This document shows, in pieces, positions 36,400-44,855 of a DNA stretch of 64,000 nt. The position numbers were made by a program, and so were the translations under genes. Source of the DNA: Finegoldia magna ATCC 29328 (lineage in GTDB: Bacteria; Bacillota; Clostridia; Tissierellales; Peptoniphilaceae); the NCBI RefSeq assembly GCF_000010185.1, contig NC_010376.1:620001-684000 (forward strand). The letters are read 5' to 3'. Below the pieces are notes generated by a model, which saw only the letters and a program-made list of their open reading frames with translations, was not told where the DNA came from and made no database searches. Each line of letters opens with the position of its first letter. Positions within the stretch are counted from its first letter, which is position 1.

Positions 36400-36433
36400 T
36401 TTAAAATAAAAAACAGACCTCATAAGAGATCTG
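36400..36433 (-). terminator. Terminator between pstS and pstC
   Basis: On the minus strand CAGATCTC and GAGGTCTG form an eight-base stem (one wobble) around TTAT, followed by TTTTTTATTTT. Partial read-through would make more pstS than pstCAB message, a known pattern for binding-protein genes. Confidence 0.8.
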
Positions 36434-36447
36434 CCTTTTGAGAGGAA

Positions 36448-37383
36448 TTATTTAGAAATTTCTGACCAAGATTTAACTTTACCTGTGAAAATATCTTTTA
36501 CTTGTTCTAGAGTTAAATCTGTTGCGTTAGTATTTTCCTTGTTTACTATAACTGCTATACCATCAATAGCGATAGGTTGTGATTTTAATTGTTCTTTTTC
36601 TTTGTCTTTTAATTCTCTTGAAGCCATTCCAATATCACAAACTCCTTCGATAGCTGAGTTCATACCAGCTGAAGATCCTGTTGATTGGATTTCGATTTCT
36701 ACTTCTGGATACATTGCTTTGTAACTTTCTGCGATTTTTTCCATTAATGGAGAAACCGAAGTTGAACCTGCAAGAACAATTTTACCTTTTTGAGAATTTT
36801 TGTTATAAGGTTTAGCTTCTTGAGGAAGTTGTTCATATCCTTCTTTTTTAACAATTTCTTGTCCTTCTTTTGAAAGAATATAATCTAAGAAATCTTTTGG
36901 AAGTGGTTTTAATTCTCCTTTGTAAGCAATATTAAATGGTCTTGAGATTTTGTAGTCTCCTTTTTGAACATTTTCTGAAGTTGCTTCAACACCGTTAATT
37001 TTAACAGCGTTAACTTTGTCATTTAAAGATCCCAATGAAATATATCCAATAGCGTCTTTATCTTGACCAACAGTCATCATAACTGCGTTTGTACTGTTTT
37101 GTACGATTGCAGATGCTGCTGTTTTGTCTTGTTCTTTTCCGTCAGCACCTTTTTCTAAGATTTTTGTGATTTCTGTAAATGCTCCTCTAGTACCTGAACC
37201 ATTTTCTCTTGATACTACGTGGATTTCTCCTCCAGCACTTTCGTTTGATTTAGAATCTGTAGAAGTAGTTTCTGTTTTGCTTGAGTTGTCTGATGTTTTT
37301 CCATCGTCTTGTTTTGCACATGCTACCATGAATACTCCAAATACAAGCATCATAGCAACTAACATAAATTTTTTGATTTTCAA
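36448..37383 (-). CDS. pstS: Phosphate-binding lipoprotein PstS, circularly permuted
   Basis: About 311 residues, a lipoprotein with MVAC as lipobox and a Ser/Thr/Lys-rich linker. The order of the binding-protein blocks is swapped. The mature domain begins with IHVVSRENGSGTRGAF and runs through AIGYISLGSLNDKV to the EGYEQLP segment, which normally ends PstS. It then continues with VLAGSTSVSPLMEKIAESY and GSSAGMNSAIEGVCDIGMAS, which normally start PstS, and ends at FTGKVKSWSEISK. The start is probably TTG at 37383, eight bases after AAAGGA; the ATG at 37392 sits directly on that site. Confidence 0.88.
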   Translation of the reverse strand: MKIKKFMLVAMMLVFGVFMVACAKQDDGKTSDNSSKTETTSTDSKSNESAGGEIHVVSRENGSGTRGAFTEITKILEKGADGKEQDKTAASAIVQNSTNAVMMTVGQDKDAIGYISLGSLNDKVNAVKINGVEATSENVQKGDYKISRPFNIAYKGELKPLPKDFLDYILSKEGQEIVKKEGYEQLPQEAKPYNKNSQKGKIVLAGSTSVSPLMEKIAESYKAMYPEVEIEIQSTGSSAGMNSAIEGVCDIGMASRELKDKEKEQLKSQPIAIDGIAVIVNKENTNATDLTLEQVKDIFTGKVKSWSEISK

Positions 37384-37415
37384 ATAAATCATCCTTTCAT
37401 ATTTAATTCACTAAT

Positions 37416-37481
37416 AGAATACATGTTATGTTTAAAGTTCATATAATGTTATTGTAAATTGTATGTAAAGTTATTTGTTAA
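37416..37481 (-). promoter_or_regulatory. PhoP-box array and promoter of pstS
   Basis: On the minus strand five half-sites lie in one register: TTAACA (37481-37476), TTTACA (37469-37464), TTTACA (37458-37453), ATTATA (37447-37442) and TTTAAA (37436-37431). The periods are 12, 11, 11 and 11 bases. The -10 TATTCT (37421-37416) begins nine bases after the last one. This matches the TT(A/C/T)ACA tandem repeats bound by PhoP in Bacillus. Confidence 0.7.
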
Positions 37482-37502
37482 CATTTTTTAAAAATAAAGT
37501 GT

Positions 37503-37508
37503 TATACT
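37503..37508 (+). promoter_or_regulatory. Probable -10 of the asparaginase promoter
   Basis: TATACT lies 17 bases before the asparaginase start. A TTAACA 19 bases upstream could be the -35. It overlaps the outermost PhoP half-site of the divergent pstS promoter. Confidence 0.4.
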
Positions 37509-37525
37509 ATTTTTAGGGGGAATGT

Positions 37526-38524
37526 ATGAAAAAATTACTATTGATTACAACGGGAGGAACCATAGCTTCTGTTGCTACAGATAAAGGATTAGCTCCAGGT
37601 CTTCAGGCTAAAGATATTTTAGAATATGTAAAATTTAAAAAATTTGATTTCGAATTGGATACTATTAGTTTATTTAGTATTGATTCAACAGACATTAGAC
37701 CGAAACATTGGTTACATATCAAACAAACTATAAAAGAAAATTACGATAAATATGATGGATTCGTAATAACACATGGAACTGATACGTTGGCATATACAGC
37801 ATCCGCTTTGGGATATTTAATTCAAAAAAGTCCTAAGCCAATTGTAATTACAGGTGCCCAAAAATCTATTTCAAATGATATTACTGATGCGAAGAATAAT
37901 TTAATAGATGCATTGATATTTGCAAGCAAAGAAAAATCACACGGTGTTAATATCGTGTTTAATGGGAAAGTTATTTGCGGGAATAGAGCCAGAAAAGTTA
38001 GAACAAAAAGTTTCGATGCTTTTGATTCTATAAATTATCCACTAATTGCAATAATCCATGATGGAAAAGTTTTAAGATATATTGATGACAAATCAGATAA
38101 TGAAGTAGAATTTTACGATCATTTAGATGACAGCGTGTATTTGTTGAAATTAATTCCATCGATGAGGTCAGATATACTAGAAGATATTTTTGAAAAATAT
38201 GACTGTATTATCGTAGAAAGTTATGGAGTGGGTGGAATGCCTGCAGGAATATCTGAAGAATTTCTAAGATTAATGGATCGATACTCTACTAATAAGATAA
38301 TTGTAATGACTACACAAGTTCCACAAGAAGGATCAGATATTGGAGTATATCAAGTCGGAATGAGAATTAGAGAAAAGCTTGATGTTTTAGAATCAAAAGA
38401 TATGACATTGGAATCAGTAGTATGCAAAATGATGTATGTTATGGGAAAGCACAATAGAGATATTCAAAAGATTCAAGATGAATTTTATTCAATAATAAAT
38501 CACGATATTTCGATAATAGAATAA
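37526..38524 (+). CDS. ansA: Type I L-asparaginase
   Basis: A 332-residue cytoplasmic enzyme that converts asparagine to aspartate and ammonia. The first catalytic threonine is in TTGGTIAS (about 8-15), and the second in VITHGTDTLAYTAS (about 83-96). ITGAQKS and FNGKVICGNRARKVRT are further family blocks. No signal peptide is present, in keeping with type I. It stands alone with an AGGGGG ribosome-binding site and a terminator. Confidence 0.93.
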   Translation: MKKLLLITTGGTIASVATDKGLAPGLQAKDILEYVKFKKFDFELDTISLFSIDSTDIRPKHWLHIKQTIKENYDKYDGFVITHGTDTLAYTASALGYLIQKSPKPIVITGAQKSISNDITDAKNNLIDALIFASKEKSHGVNIVFNGKVICGNRARKVRTKSFDAFDSINYPLIAIIHDGKVLRYIDDKSDNEVEFYDHLDDSVYLLKLIPSMRSDILEDIFEKYDCIIVESYGVGGMPAGISEEFLRLMDRYSTNKIIVMTTQVPQEGSDIGVYQVGMRIREKLDVLESKDMTLESVVCKMMYVMGKHNRDIQKIQDEFYSIINHDISIIE

Positions 38525-38531
38525 TAAGATT

Positions 38532-38575
38532 AACGATAAAGTATTTTTTTAAATATTTTATCGTTTTTTATTTGC
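38532..38575 (+). terminator. Terminator after asparaginase
   Basis: AACGATAAA (38532-38540) pairs with TTTATCGTT (38557-38565), with further AT pairs possible in the loop, followed by a T run. Confidence 0.75.
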
Positions 38576-38580
38576 AAATT

Positions 38581-38608
38581 TTGAAAAGTTTGAGATATGA
38601 ATTATAAT
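38581..38608 (+). promoter_or_regulatory. Sigma-A promoter for the 176-residue unknown gene
   Basis: TTGAAA (38581-38586), a 16-base spacer, and TATAAT (38603-38608), 18 bases before the start codon. Confidence 0.7.
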
Positions 38609-38625
38609 TTAGTTAGAGGAAAATT

Positions 38626-39156
38626 ATGAAAAGAAATGTAGATTTTTATGTAAAAAAAAGAAATGAATTGATTGATCTGTTAGATGAGGAGAAAATAACA
38701 AAGCAAGAATTTATTTCAAGGAACAACGTATTGATTAATAGTTTTAATTTAAGACCATTTACTGAAATTAGAACAGTAAATGAGGGTATTTTTAACTATC
38801 AATATTATAATTTAAAAGCAAAAGAATACAATACAATAGCTAACAAGTATAAGAACAAGAAACATAAAAAATATCTTGCATCATTAAATAAATGCAGGAA
38901 CTATTATTTAGAAAAAGATAATACTATTTTAAAAATACTAGAATTGATAGAATACAAAAATGTGGAAGCATACTACATAGACATTTTGTCTTACAGAATT
39001 AGGGATAATCTTTTTGAAATTGTACTTAAAGATTATGAGAAGATGATTTTTCACACAATAAATGAAAATATTAAACAACATTTGATAGCAAATAATGTTT
39101 TTGAACCAATAAAGAAAAAATCCCTTATCGATGATTATGTCAATAAGGGATATTAA
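38626..39156 (+). CDS. Uncharacterised protein (DUF6648-like)
   Basis: A 176-residue, highly basic, probably helical cytoplasmic protein with no signal peptide. The opening MKRNVDFYVKKRNELIDLL, then GIFNYQYYNLKAKEYNTIA, resemble a small clostridial family that I recall as DUF6648; that recall is moderate. It is Tyr-, Asn- and Lys-rich, and the function is unknown. AGAGGA precedes the ATG. Its last codons form part of the terminator of the convergent gene. Confidence 0.7.
   Translation: MKRNVDFYVKKRNELIDLLDEEKITKQEFISRNNVLINSFNLRPFTEIRTVNEGIFNYQYYNLKAKEYNTIANKYKNKKHKKYLASLNKCRNYYLEKDNTILKILELIEYKNVEAYYIDILSYRIRDNLFEIVLKDYEKMIFHTINENIKQHLIANNVFEPIKKKSLIDDYVNKGY
39111..39150 (-). terminator. 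Terminator for the minus-strand gene, inside the convergent coding end
   Basis: TCCCTTAT (39121-39128) and ATAAGGGA (39143-39150) form an eight-base stem. On the minus strand it is followed by TTTTTTCTTT (39120-39111). It lies within the last 46 bases of the plus-strand gene. Confidence 0.7.
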
Positions 39157-39546
39157 TTATTTCTTTATTTGATTTACTATTTCTTCTGTAGTCATATTTT
39201 TATTTAATTTGTAATTGCCATCTTTAAAAGCTGTAACATTATTTTGTTTTAAGTAGTCCAAGAATTCTTGTTCATTTTTTATTATGTTTCCACTGATTAA
39301 AATCTTGGATACATCCAAGTCTTTTGCTTCAGGTGGAATTGTGATTTCAATGTCTTTTACTTCGTCAGTAACTTGTTGGATTTTTAAATCCTTTGAATAA
39401 GTTTGAGAACTTGTGTAGTTTTTAGAAAACATTGATTCAATTGTTTTGTAAACATAAAATGTTGTGAATACTAGGATGAGTAATAATAACAAAAGCTTTG
39501 CAAATTTATAAATAAAGTCTACTATTATATCAATAAAATTTTTCAT
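39157..39546 (-). CDS. Short YceG/MltG-like membrane protein lacking the catalytic domain
   Basis: A 129-residue protein. One membrane helix (about 12-35) is followed by an extracytoplasmic region of about 90 residues. That region, ITIPPEAKDLDVSKILISGNIIK through FLDYLKQN, FKDGNYKLNKNMTTEEIVNQI, resembles the LysM-like N-terminal part of MltG/YceG transglycosylases. The catalytic domain with its Glu is absent and the gene simply ends there. It abuts the previous gene with no spacer and has AAGGAAGGTGA before the start. Confidence 0.65.
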   Translation of the reverse strand: MKNFIDIIVDFIYKFAKLLLLLLILVFTTFYVYKTIESMFSKNYTSSQTYSKDLKIQQVTDEVKDIEITIPPEAKDLDVSKILISGNIIKNEQEFLDYLKQNNVTAFKDGNYKLNKNMTTEEIVNQIKK

Positions 39547-39565
39547 TTTTCACCTTCCTTATTAA

Positions 39566-39594
39566 ATTATAATGATTTTTTAACAATTTTTCAA
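39566..39594 (-). promoter_or_regulatory. Sigma-A promoter of the MltG-like gene
   Basis: On the minus strand TTGAAA (39594-39589), a 17-base spacer, and TATAAT (39571-39566). Confidence 0.65.
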
Positions 39595-39606
39595 ATAGGA
39601 GTAATA

Positions 39607-40572
39607 ATGAGACATATTAATATAGATAATTCAAATAGCAATCAAAGAGTAGATAGGTTTCTTATGAAATTGATGCCAAAAATGAGCAAAAATCATATCC
39701 AAAAACTTATTAGAACTAAAAAAATAAAAGTAAATAAAAAAAGGACAGAACCTGATTATGATTTAAAAATTGATGATGTAGTAAATATTTATTTGTACGA
39801 TGAAGTAATTGAAAAATATCAAGATAATAAAATATACACTGCTGATGATTTTAATTTGGATATAATTTATGAAGATGATGATTTGATATTGATAAATAAA
39901 AAAACTGGAGTATTATCTCACGCAGCAAACCCACAAGATTATGGGAAAAATATAGTAGACATGATGGTAAGTTATTTGATTAAAACAAACCAGTTTAAAC
40001 CAACACAAAACTCTACATTTACACCAGCTTTAGTTAATAGATTAGATCGAAACACATCTGGTATTGTCGTTGGTGCAAAAACATACGATAGCTTGAAATA
40101 TTTCAATGATTTATTTAAAAAACACGAAATTACCAAGATTTACGAAACTATTGTAGTTGGCAATCTCAAAGATCAAACAATTGATTTGGCATTGGAAAAA
40201 GATAATGATAAAAACAAATCTGTAATAAATTCTAGTGGTAAAAAAAGCATGACTAAAGTATGGAATGTGAAGAATTTCGGAAAATATTCTCTAGTAAATG
40301 TTGACTTGTTGACTGGAAGAACTCATCAGATTAGAGCTCATTTATCTCATATAAATCATCCAATTATAGGTGATATTAAATATGGAAACAGAGAAGTTAA
40401 TAAATATTTCAAGAATAAATACGATTTGAATTTTCAATTATTGCACTCATACAAGCTAGTATTTCCAGAAAAAATGGGAAAATATCAAAAATACGAATCT
40501 ATGGTTTTTGAAAGCAAAAGAGATGATTTATTTGAAAAGATATTGAACGATTTGGAGAGCAAATATGATTAA
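39607..40572 (+). CDS. RluA-family pseudouridine synthase
   Basis: A 321-residue RNA-modifying enzyme. An N-terminal S4 domain (about 12-75: QRVDRFLMKLMPKMSKNHIQKLI) precedes the catalytic domain. The catalytic Asp is D147 in VNRLDRNTSGI. LINKKTGVLSHAA and LLTGRTHQIRAHL are RluA blocks. The exact target uridine in rRNA or tRNA cannot be told. A TAGGAG ribosome-binding site precedes the start. It overlaps the next gene by eight bases. Confidence 0.9.
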   Translation: MRHINIDNSNSNQRVDRFLMKLMPKMSKNHIQKLIRTKKIKVNKKRTEPDYDLKIDDVVNIYLYDEVIEKYQDNKIYTADDFNLDIIYEDDDLILINKKTGVLSHAANPQDYGKNIVDMMVSYLIKTNQFKPTQNSTFTPALVNRLDRNTSGIVVGAKTYDSLKYFNDLFKKHEITKIYETIVVGNLKDQTIDLALEKDNDKNKSVINSSGKKSMTKVWNVKNFGKYSLVNVDLLTGRTHQIRAHLSHINHPIIGDIKYGNREVNKYFKNKYDLNFQLLHSYKLVFPEKMGKYQKYESMVFESKRDDLFEKILNDLESKYD

Positions 40573-42187
40573 GATAATTAACAACAATAAAATATACGAC
40601 TATGAAGATAAAACGATTTATGATTATGCTATTAAATATGGATTCGAAGATAGCATTGTCGCATTAAAAAACAATAAACTTGTCGATATTATGAGTTATG
40701 TTGAGAATGGAGATACAATTGAGTTTGTAAATGAAAAAAGTGTTTACTCACAAGACACATTGATGCAAACTGGTATTTTATTGTTGCTATTGGCATTTAA
40801 ATTAAAATTTCCAAAAGACCAATTGGAAGTTGAATACACAATTGGTGACTACATGTATCTTGAATTTGAAAATAACAACGAAATTCATTTTAAAGATTTG
40901 GAAGAAATTCGAAAATTAATGGACGATTTGATTAATCAAAATCTGAGAATTGAAAGAGTCAAAGTTTCTAGAAAAGAAGCTTTTGATATTTTCGAAAAGG
41001 AAGGCTACATTCAAAAATCAAGACTACTAAAAAGTCTAGATAAAGAAGAGGTTTATCTGTACAAATGTCTGGATCATTACTTTGGAATAGAAGGATTTGT
41101 TGCTCCATACACTAGGTTTTTGAAACACTACAAACTTATAAATTATTTTCCGGGAATTGCATTAAGTGTCAGCAAAACTGGTGAATTTACTGATTTCAAA
41201 GAACAAAAAGCACTATCAAAAATATTTTCCAAATCAAAAAAATGGACAGATATGTTGGATATAGGATATGTGGGAAGCTTGAATGAAAAAATTCAAGATG
41301 GGAATATGGATTTTTTAGTTAGTGTTAATGAAGCTTATTTTGAAAACCAAATTTCTTATATAGCAGATAAGATAATTTACAATAATGCAAGATTAGTACA
41401 AATATCTGGTCCTTCTTCATCTGGGAAAACCACTATGGCAGAAAGACTTTCTGTGCAATTAGCCGTTAGAGGTAAAAAGCCTATACCTATTTCTATGGAT
41501 AATTATTTTGTGAATAGAGTAGACACGCCTTTGGATGAAGATGGAAATAAAGATTATGAATCTATTAATGCACTTGACTTAAAAACATTTAACACAGATT
41601 TAATGAGATTATTAGAAGGAGATTATGTAAACCTGCCAATTTATAATTTCATTACGGGCGAAAGAGAATATGGCGACACTTACACGAAACTAGATAATAA
41701 TGGAATTATAATTGTCGAAGGAATTCATGGACTAAATCCAAAACTTACAAGTCTAGTTCCAGAAAAAGATAAGTACAAAATTTATGTGTCAGCATTGACA
41801 CAACTTAGTATTGACTGTCACAATAGAATTTCAACTACAGATATGAGACTTATGAGAAGAATGGTAAGAGATTTTGTTCAAAGAGATAAAAGTGTCGATG
41901 ATACATTATCTGAATGGCCAAGAGTTCATGCCGCTGAATATATCAATGTTTTTCCTTATCAAAATGAAGCAGACAGCATAATAGACTCATCATTAATTTA
42001 TGAAATTAATATTTTGAAAAAATACGTTTTGAAATTAGTAGATAATTATGACAAGAATGGTCCAAACTTTACAGAAATTGAAAGGTTAAAGTCGATTTTG
42101 AATTATTTTATAGAAATCAAAGACGATTCAATAGTTCCTAAAAACTCGATTTTGCAAGAATTTATAGGAGATTATGATGAACAATAG
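40565..42187 (+). CDS. Uridine kinase-like nucleoside kinase with N-terminal TGS/tRNA-synthetase-like domains
   Basis: A 540-residue protein. The first 60 residues resemble a TGS domain, and about 60-240 a threonyl-tRNA synthetase second domain (YTIGDYMYLEF, KVSRKEAFDIF). The C-terminal kinase has Walker A GPSSSGKTT near 282-290, then SMDNYFVNR and IVEGIHGLNPKL. This combination is common in clostridia and annotated as nucleoside kinase; the true substrate is uncertain. It overlaps the genes on both sides. Confidence 0.85.
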   Translation: MIKIINNNKIYDYEDKTIYDYAIKYGFEDSIVALKNNKLVDIMSYVENGDTIEFVNEKSVYSQDTLMQTGILLLLLAFKLKFPKDQLEVEYTIGDYMYLEFENNNEIHFKDLEEIRKLMDDLINQNLRIERVKVSRKEAFDIFEKEGYIQKSRLLKSLDKEEVYLYKCLDHYFGIEGFVAPYTRFLKHYKLINYFPGIALSVSKTGEFTDFKEQKALSKIFSKSKKWTDMLDIGYVGSLNEKIQDGNMDFLVSVNEAYFENQISYIADKIIYNNARLVQISGPSSSGKTTMAERLSVQLAVRGKKPIPISMDNYFVNRVDTPLDEDGNKDYESINALDLKTFNTDLMRLLEGDYVNLPIYNFITGEREYGDTYTKLDNNGIIIVEGIHGLNPKLTSLVPEKDKYKIYVSALTQLSIDCHNRISTTDMRLMRRMVRDFVQRDKSVDDTLSEWPRVHAAEYINVFPYQNEADSIIDSSLIYEINILKKYVLKLVDNYDKNGPNFTEIERLKSILNYFIEIKDDSIVPKNSILQEFIGDYDEQ

Positions 42188-44855
42188 AATTGTATACACT
42201 AATTCAAATTCTTCAAAACTTTTTGACGATAATATATCTTATTTAAAAAATCAGATTACGAATGGAAATACTGATTTTATTTTGATTTTGCCAAATAGAA
42301 AGTTAATCAAAAATATTCGAAACAAGTTTTTGAAAGAACAATCAGTGTTATGTGATGTGAAGATATGGACTATTGACGATTTAGTGAATGCTTCAGATAT
42401 TTCAACTTATTTGACAGACCTTATTTTGAGAATAGCTATTCAAGAACTCATTGATGAGGGTGAGTTTGAAGATAATAAATTCTTCAATTCGAATGGAATG
42501 ATAAATTCATCCAAAAGATTTATTTCTGCATGCAAGTATTCAAATAAAAGCATAGGTGATCTTGGAGAAATTTCAACACACAATATTAGCTTGAATATTT
42601 TGAGCAAAGTATACCAGAGATACCAAAAAATTATGAGTCAATATAATCTTCTGGATAAATTTGATGCTTATGAAACACATAATTTCAACATACAAAAAAA
42701 CAAGGATATTTACATTCATGGATTCAGTGAGTTTCGTCCAATCGAATTGGAAGTTATAAAACAGTTGGAAAATTACGATATCAATGTCTATGTTTTTGTC
42801 GATTATTATAATGAATACAAAAGCAAATTGGCAAATCAATTGCAAGATATTGGATTTGAAGTTGTTCAAAACGATGAAAAATCAAACCCGAACAAATTTA
42901 TAGAAAAAAAGGTTGTTAAATTAACCAACGAAATATTAGAAAAAGACAGACTAATCGATGAGATTGCAAATGATTCATATATCTATGACTATAATAAAAT
43001 GGCAATTCTTTTAGAAAAGGATTCATCAAAAAGAGAAATACTGAACACTTTAAAACTACACGATATTCCAGTTTTTGGAGACGATTATATTTCATACCGA
43101 GACTACAAAATTTTTTCTGATATTATTAATTTATTAGATAAAAATAGATCTTTCAAGCAGTATATTTTTTCTTTACTAGATAGTTGCTTTCTTGAATTTG
43201 ATTTGAAAGATAAAATTAATTTCAGAAACATATTGTCGGATTTTGATTTTGACAAATGGGAAGATTTAGAAAAAATTTTAAAATTAAATGTAAATTACGG
43301 AACTAATTTAAAAATTCTAGAAAAAATTAAATCATATTACCATTCTTTTATAGAAACGGACAATATGATTTTGTCTAATCTTATTGAGCTTGTTCAACAA
43401 AAAGAGAGCGAGGATGTAGGATTTAAATTGTTTGCTGAAAAACTTTTAATAATCCTTGAAGATTTGGACAAAACACATGATGAACTTGTTAAAAAATCGA
43501 AAAACATTAACTCTTATTTGATAGATTTGATAAAAATTTTGAAAGTGGATTCTACAGATTATTTAGTTGATGGAATTAGAATATACAGCTTGACAGATAT
43601 TAGGCTTTCAAACTACGATGTTTTATACGTCGTAAATATGAATGATGATGTAATTCCAGGGAAGATGAATTATGATTTCTTTAACAACGAGGACAACATA
43701 GTTTTTCTACAAAAAAATGGAATTGATATTTTGTCTGATGCAGATAATAGAAGACGAAATATTGACAGATTTATTGATGCTGTTAGCAGAGCGGATAGCA
43801 AAATTTATCTATCGTATAATACTGAAAGCAATGTAAAATCAAGGTTGATTTTAGATAAAAACATAAAACAAAATCAAAAAATCGCTAAAATTAATTCACA
43901 AAACATCAAAAAAGTCGATACCAAAAAATTACACAGTATATCAGTTTATGAAAAATACTCTCTAAAACAACATTTGAATAGAATTGAAAGTAGAATATCA
44001 TCAAAGGATATTTCTGATTTTGAAGTAGACGATAAGACTACTCAATATATTTTGAGCAAAGAATTATCATCAACTAAACTTGAAACATACTTTGAATGTC
44101 CAATGAAATTTTATTTTAGATATTATTTGAAACTAAGACCACAAATAAAATCAAGACTATTGGATATTGGAACTATTTTGCACAACACATTAGAAGAATT
44201 TTATGGAATTAATATTTCTCAAATAAAAGATGCTATTGATGGGAAGTGTGAATTAGATATATCCAGTTTAGATGGTTTACTTAAAAATTCATTTGAAAAG
44301 TTCGGCTTAAACACAGATATCAAGGAAAATGAATTCGATTACGAAAAATACTTAAATAAACTCAAAGATTTTGTGCGAACTGATATTTACAATATGAAAA
44401 ACGAACCAGAGAAGTTCTATCCATTCAAATTAGAGGAAGATTTTATCATTAGTTTGGATGAAAGTACGAAATTTACTGGAAGAATAGACAGAGTCGATAA
44501 AACAGATTCAGGTAAGATTCGATTAATAGATTACAAATTATCAAAGAATAGTTTCAGAAAAGCAAAAGATTTGGATAAGAACAAAGGATTTCAATTTGCG
44601 ATTTATTCTTCCTATGGAGATGTTGTAAGCTGCAAATACAAAAGCATTAAAGATAATGACGAATATGAATTTCTTCAAAATATTTCAAAGGATCAGTTAG
44701 ATGAAATAATGATTCAAAAAGTAAATGAGTTCAGAGAAAACATTAGAAATAAGAGATTATTTATAAAAGCGAGTGATGATAATTCTTGTAAATATTGCGA
44801 TTATAATAAAATTTGCAAGTTAAAGAACACAGAAGGAGAAGCTAGCAATGATTAA
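42177..44855 (+). CDS. addB: AddB-like subunit of the helicase-nuclease
   Basis: About 892 residues. I start at the second of two adjacent ATGs, six bases after AGGAG. The C-terminal RecB-like nuclease (about 650-880) has FTGRIDRVD, then IRLIDYK. The iron-sulfur cysteines are likely ECPMKF near 640 and the final CKYCDYNKIC. The N-terminal region is helicase-like but shows no Walker A motif; FILILPNRK stands where it would be. It is shorter than Bacillus AddB. Pairing with addA supports the call. Confidence 0.85.
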   Translation: MNNRIVYTNSNSSKLFDDNISYLKNQITNGNTDFILILPNRKLIKNIRNKFLKEQSVLCDVKIWTIDDLVNASDISTYLTDLILRIAIQELIDEGEFEDNKFFNSNGMINSSKRFISACKYSNKSIGDLGEISTHNISLNILSKVYQRYQKIMSQYNLLDKFDAYETHNFNIQKNKDIYIHGFSEFRPIELEVIKQLENYDINVYVFVDYYNEYKSKLANQLQDIGFEVVQNDEKSNPNKFIEKKVVKLTNEILEKDRLIDEIANDSYIYDYNKMAILLEKDSSKREILNTLKLHDIPVFGDDYISYRDYKIFSDIINLLDKNRSFKQYIFSLLDSCFLEFDLKDKINFRNILSDFDFDKWEDLEKILKLNVNYGTNLKILEKIKSYYHSFIETDNMILSNLIELVQQKESEDVGFKLFAEKLLIILEDLDKTHDELVKKSKNINSYLIDLIKILKVDSTDYLVDGIRIYSLTDIRLSNYDVLYVVNMNDDVIPGKMNYDFFNNEDNIVFLQKNGIDILSDADNRRRNIDRFIDAVSRADSKIYLSYNTESNVKSRLILDKNIKQNQKIAKINSQNIKKVDTKKLHSISVYEKYSLKQHLNRIESRISSKDISDFEVDDKTTQYILSKELSSTKLETYFECPMKFYFRYYLKLRPQIKSRLLDIGTILHNTLEEFYGINISQIKDAIDGKCELDISSLDGLLKNSFEKFGLNTDIKENEFDYEKYLNKLKDFVRTDIYNMKNEPEKFYPFKLEEDFIISLDESTKFTGRIDRVDKTDSGKIRLIDYKLSKNSFRKAKDLDKNKGFQFAIYSSYGDVVSCKYKSIKDNDEYEFLQNISKDQLDEIMIQKVNEFRENIRNKRLFIKASDDNSCKYCDYNKICKLKNTEGEASND

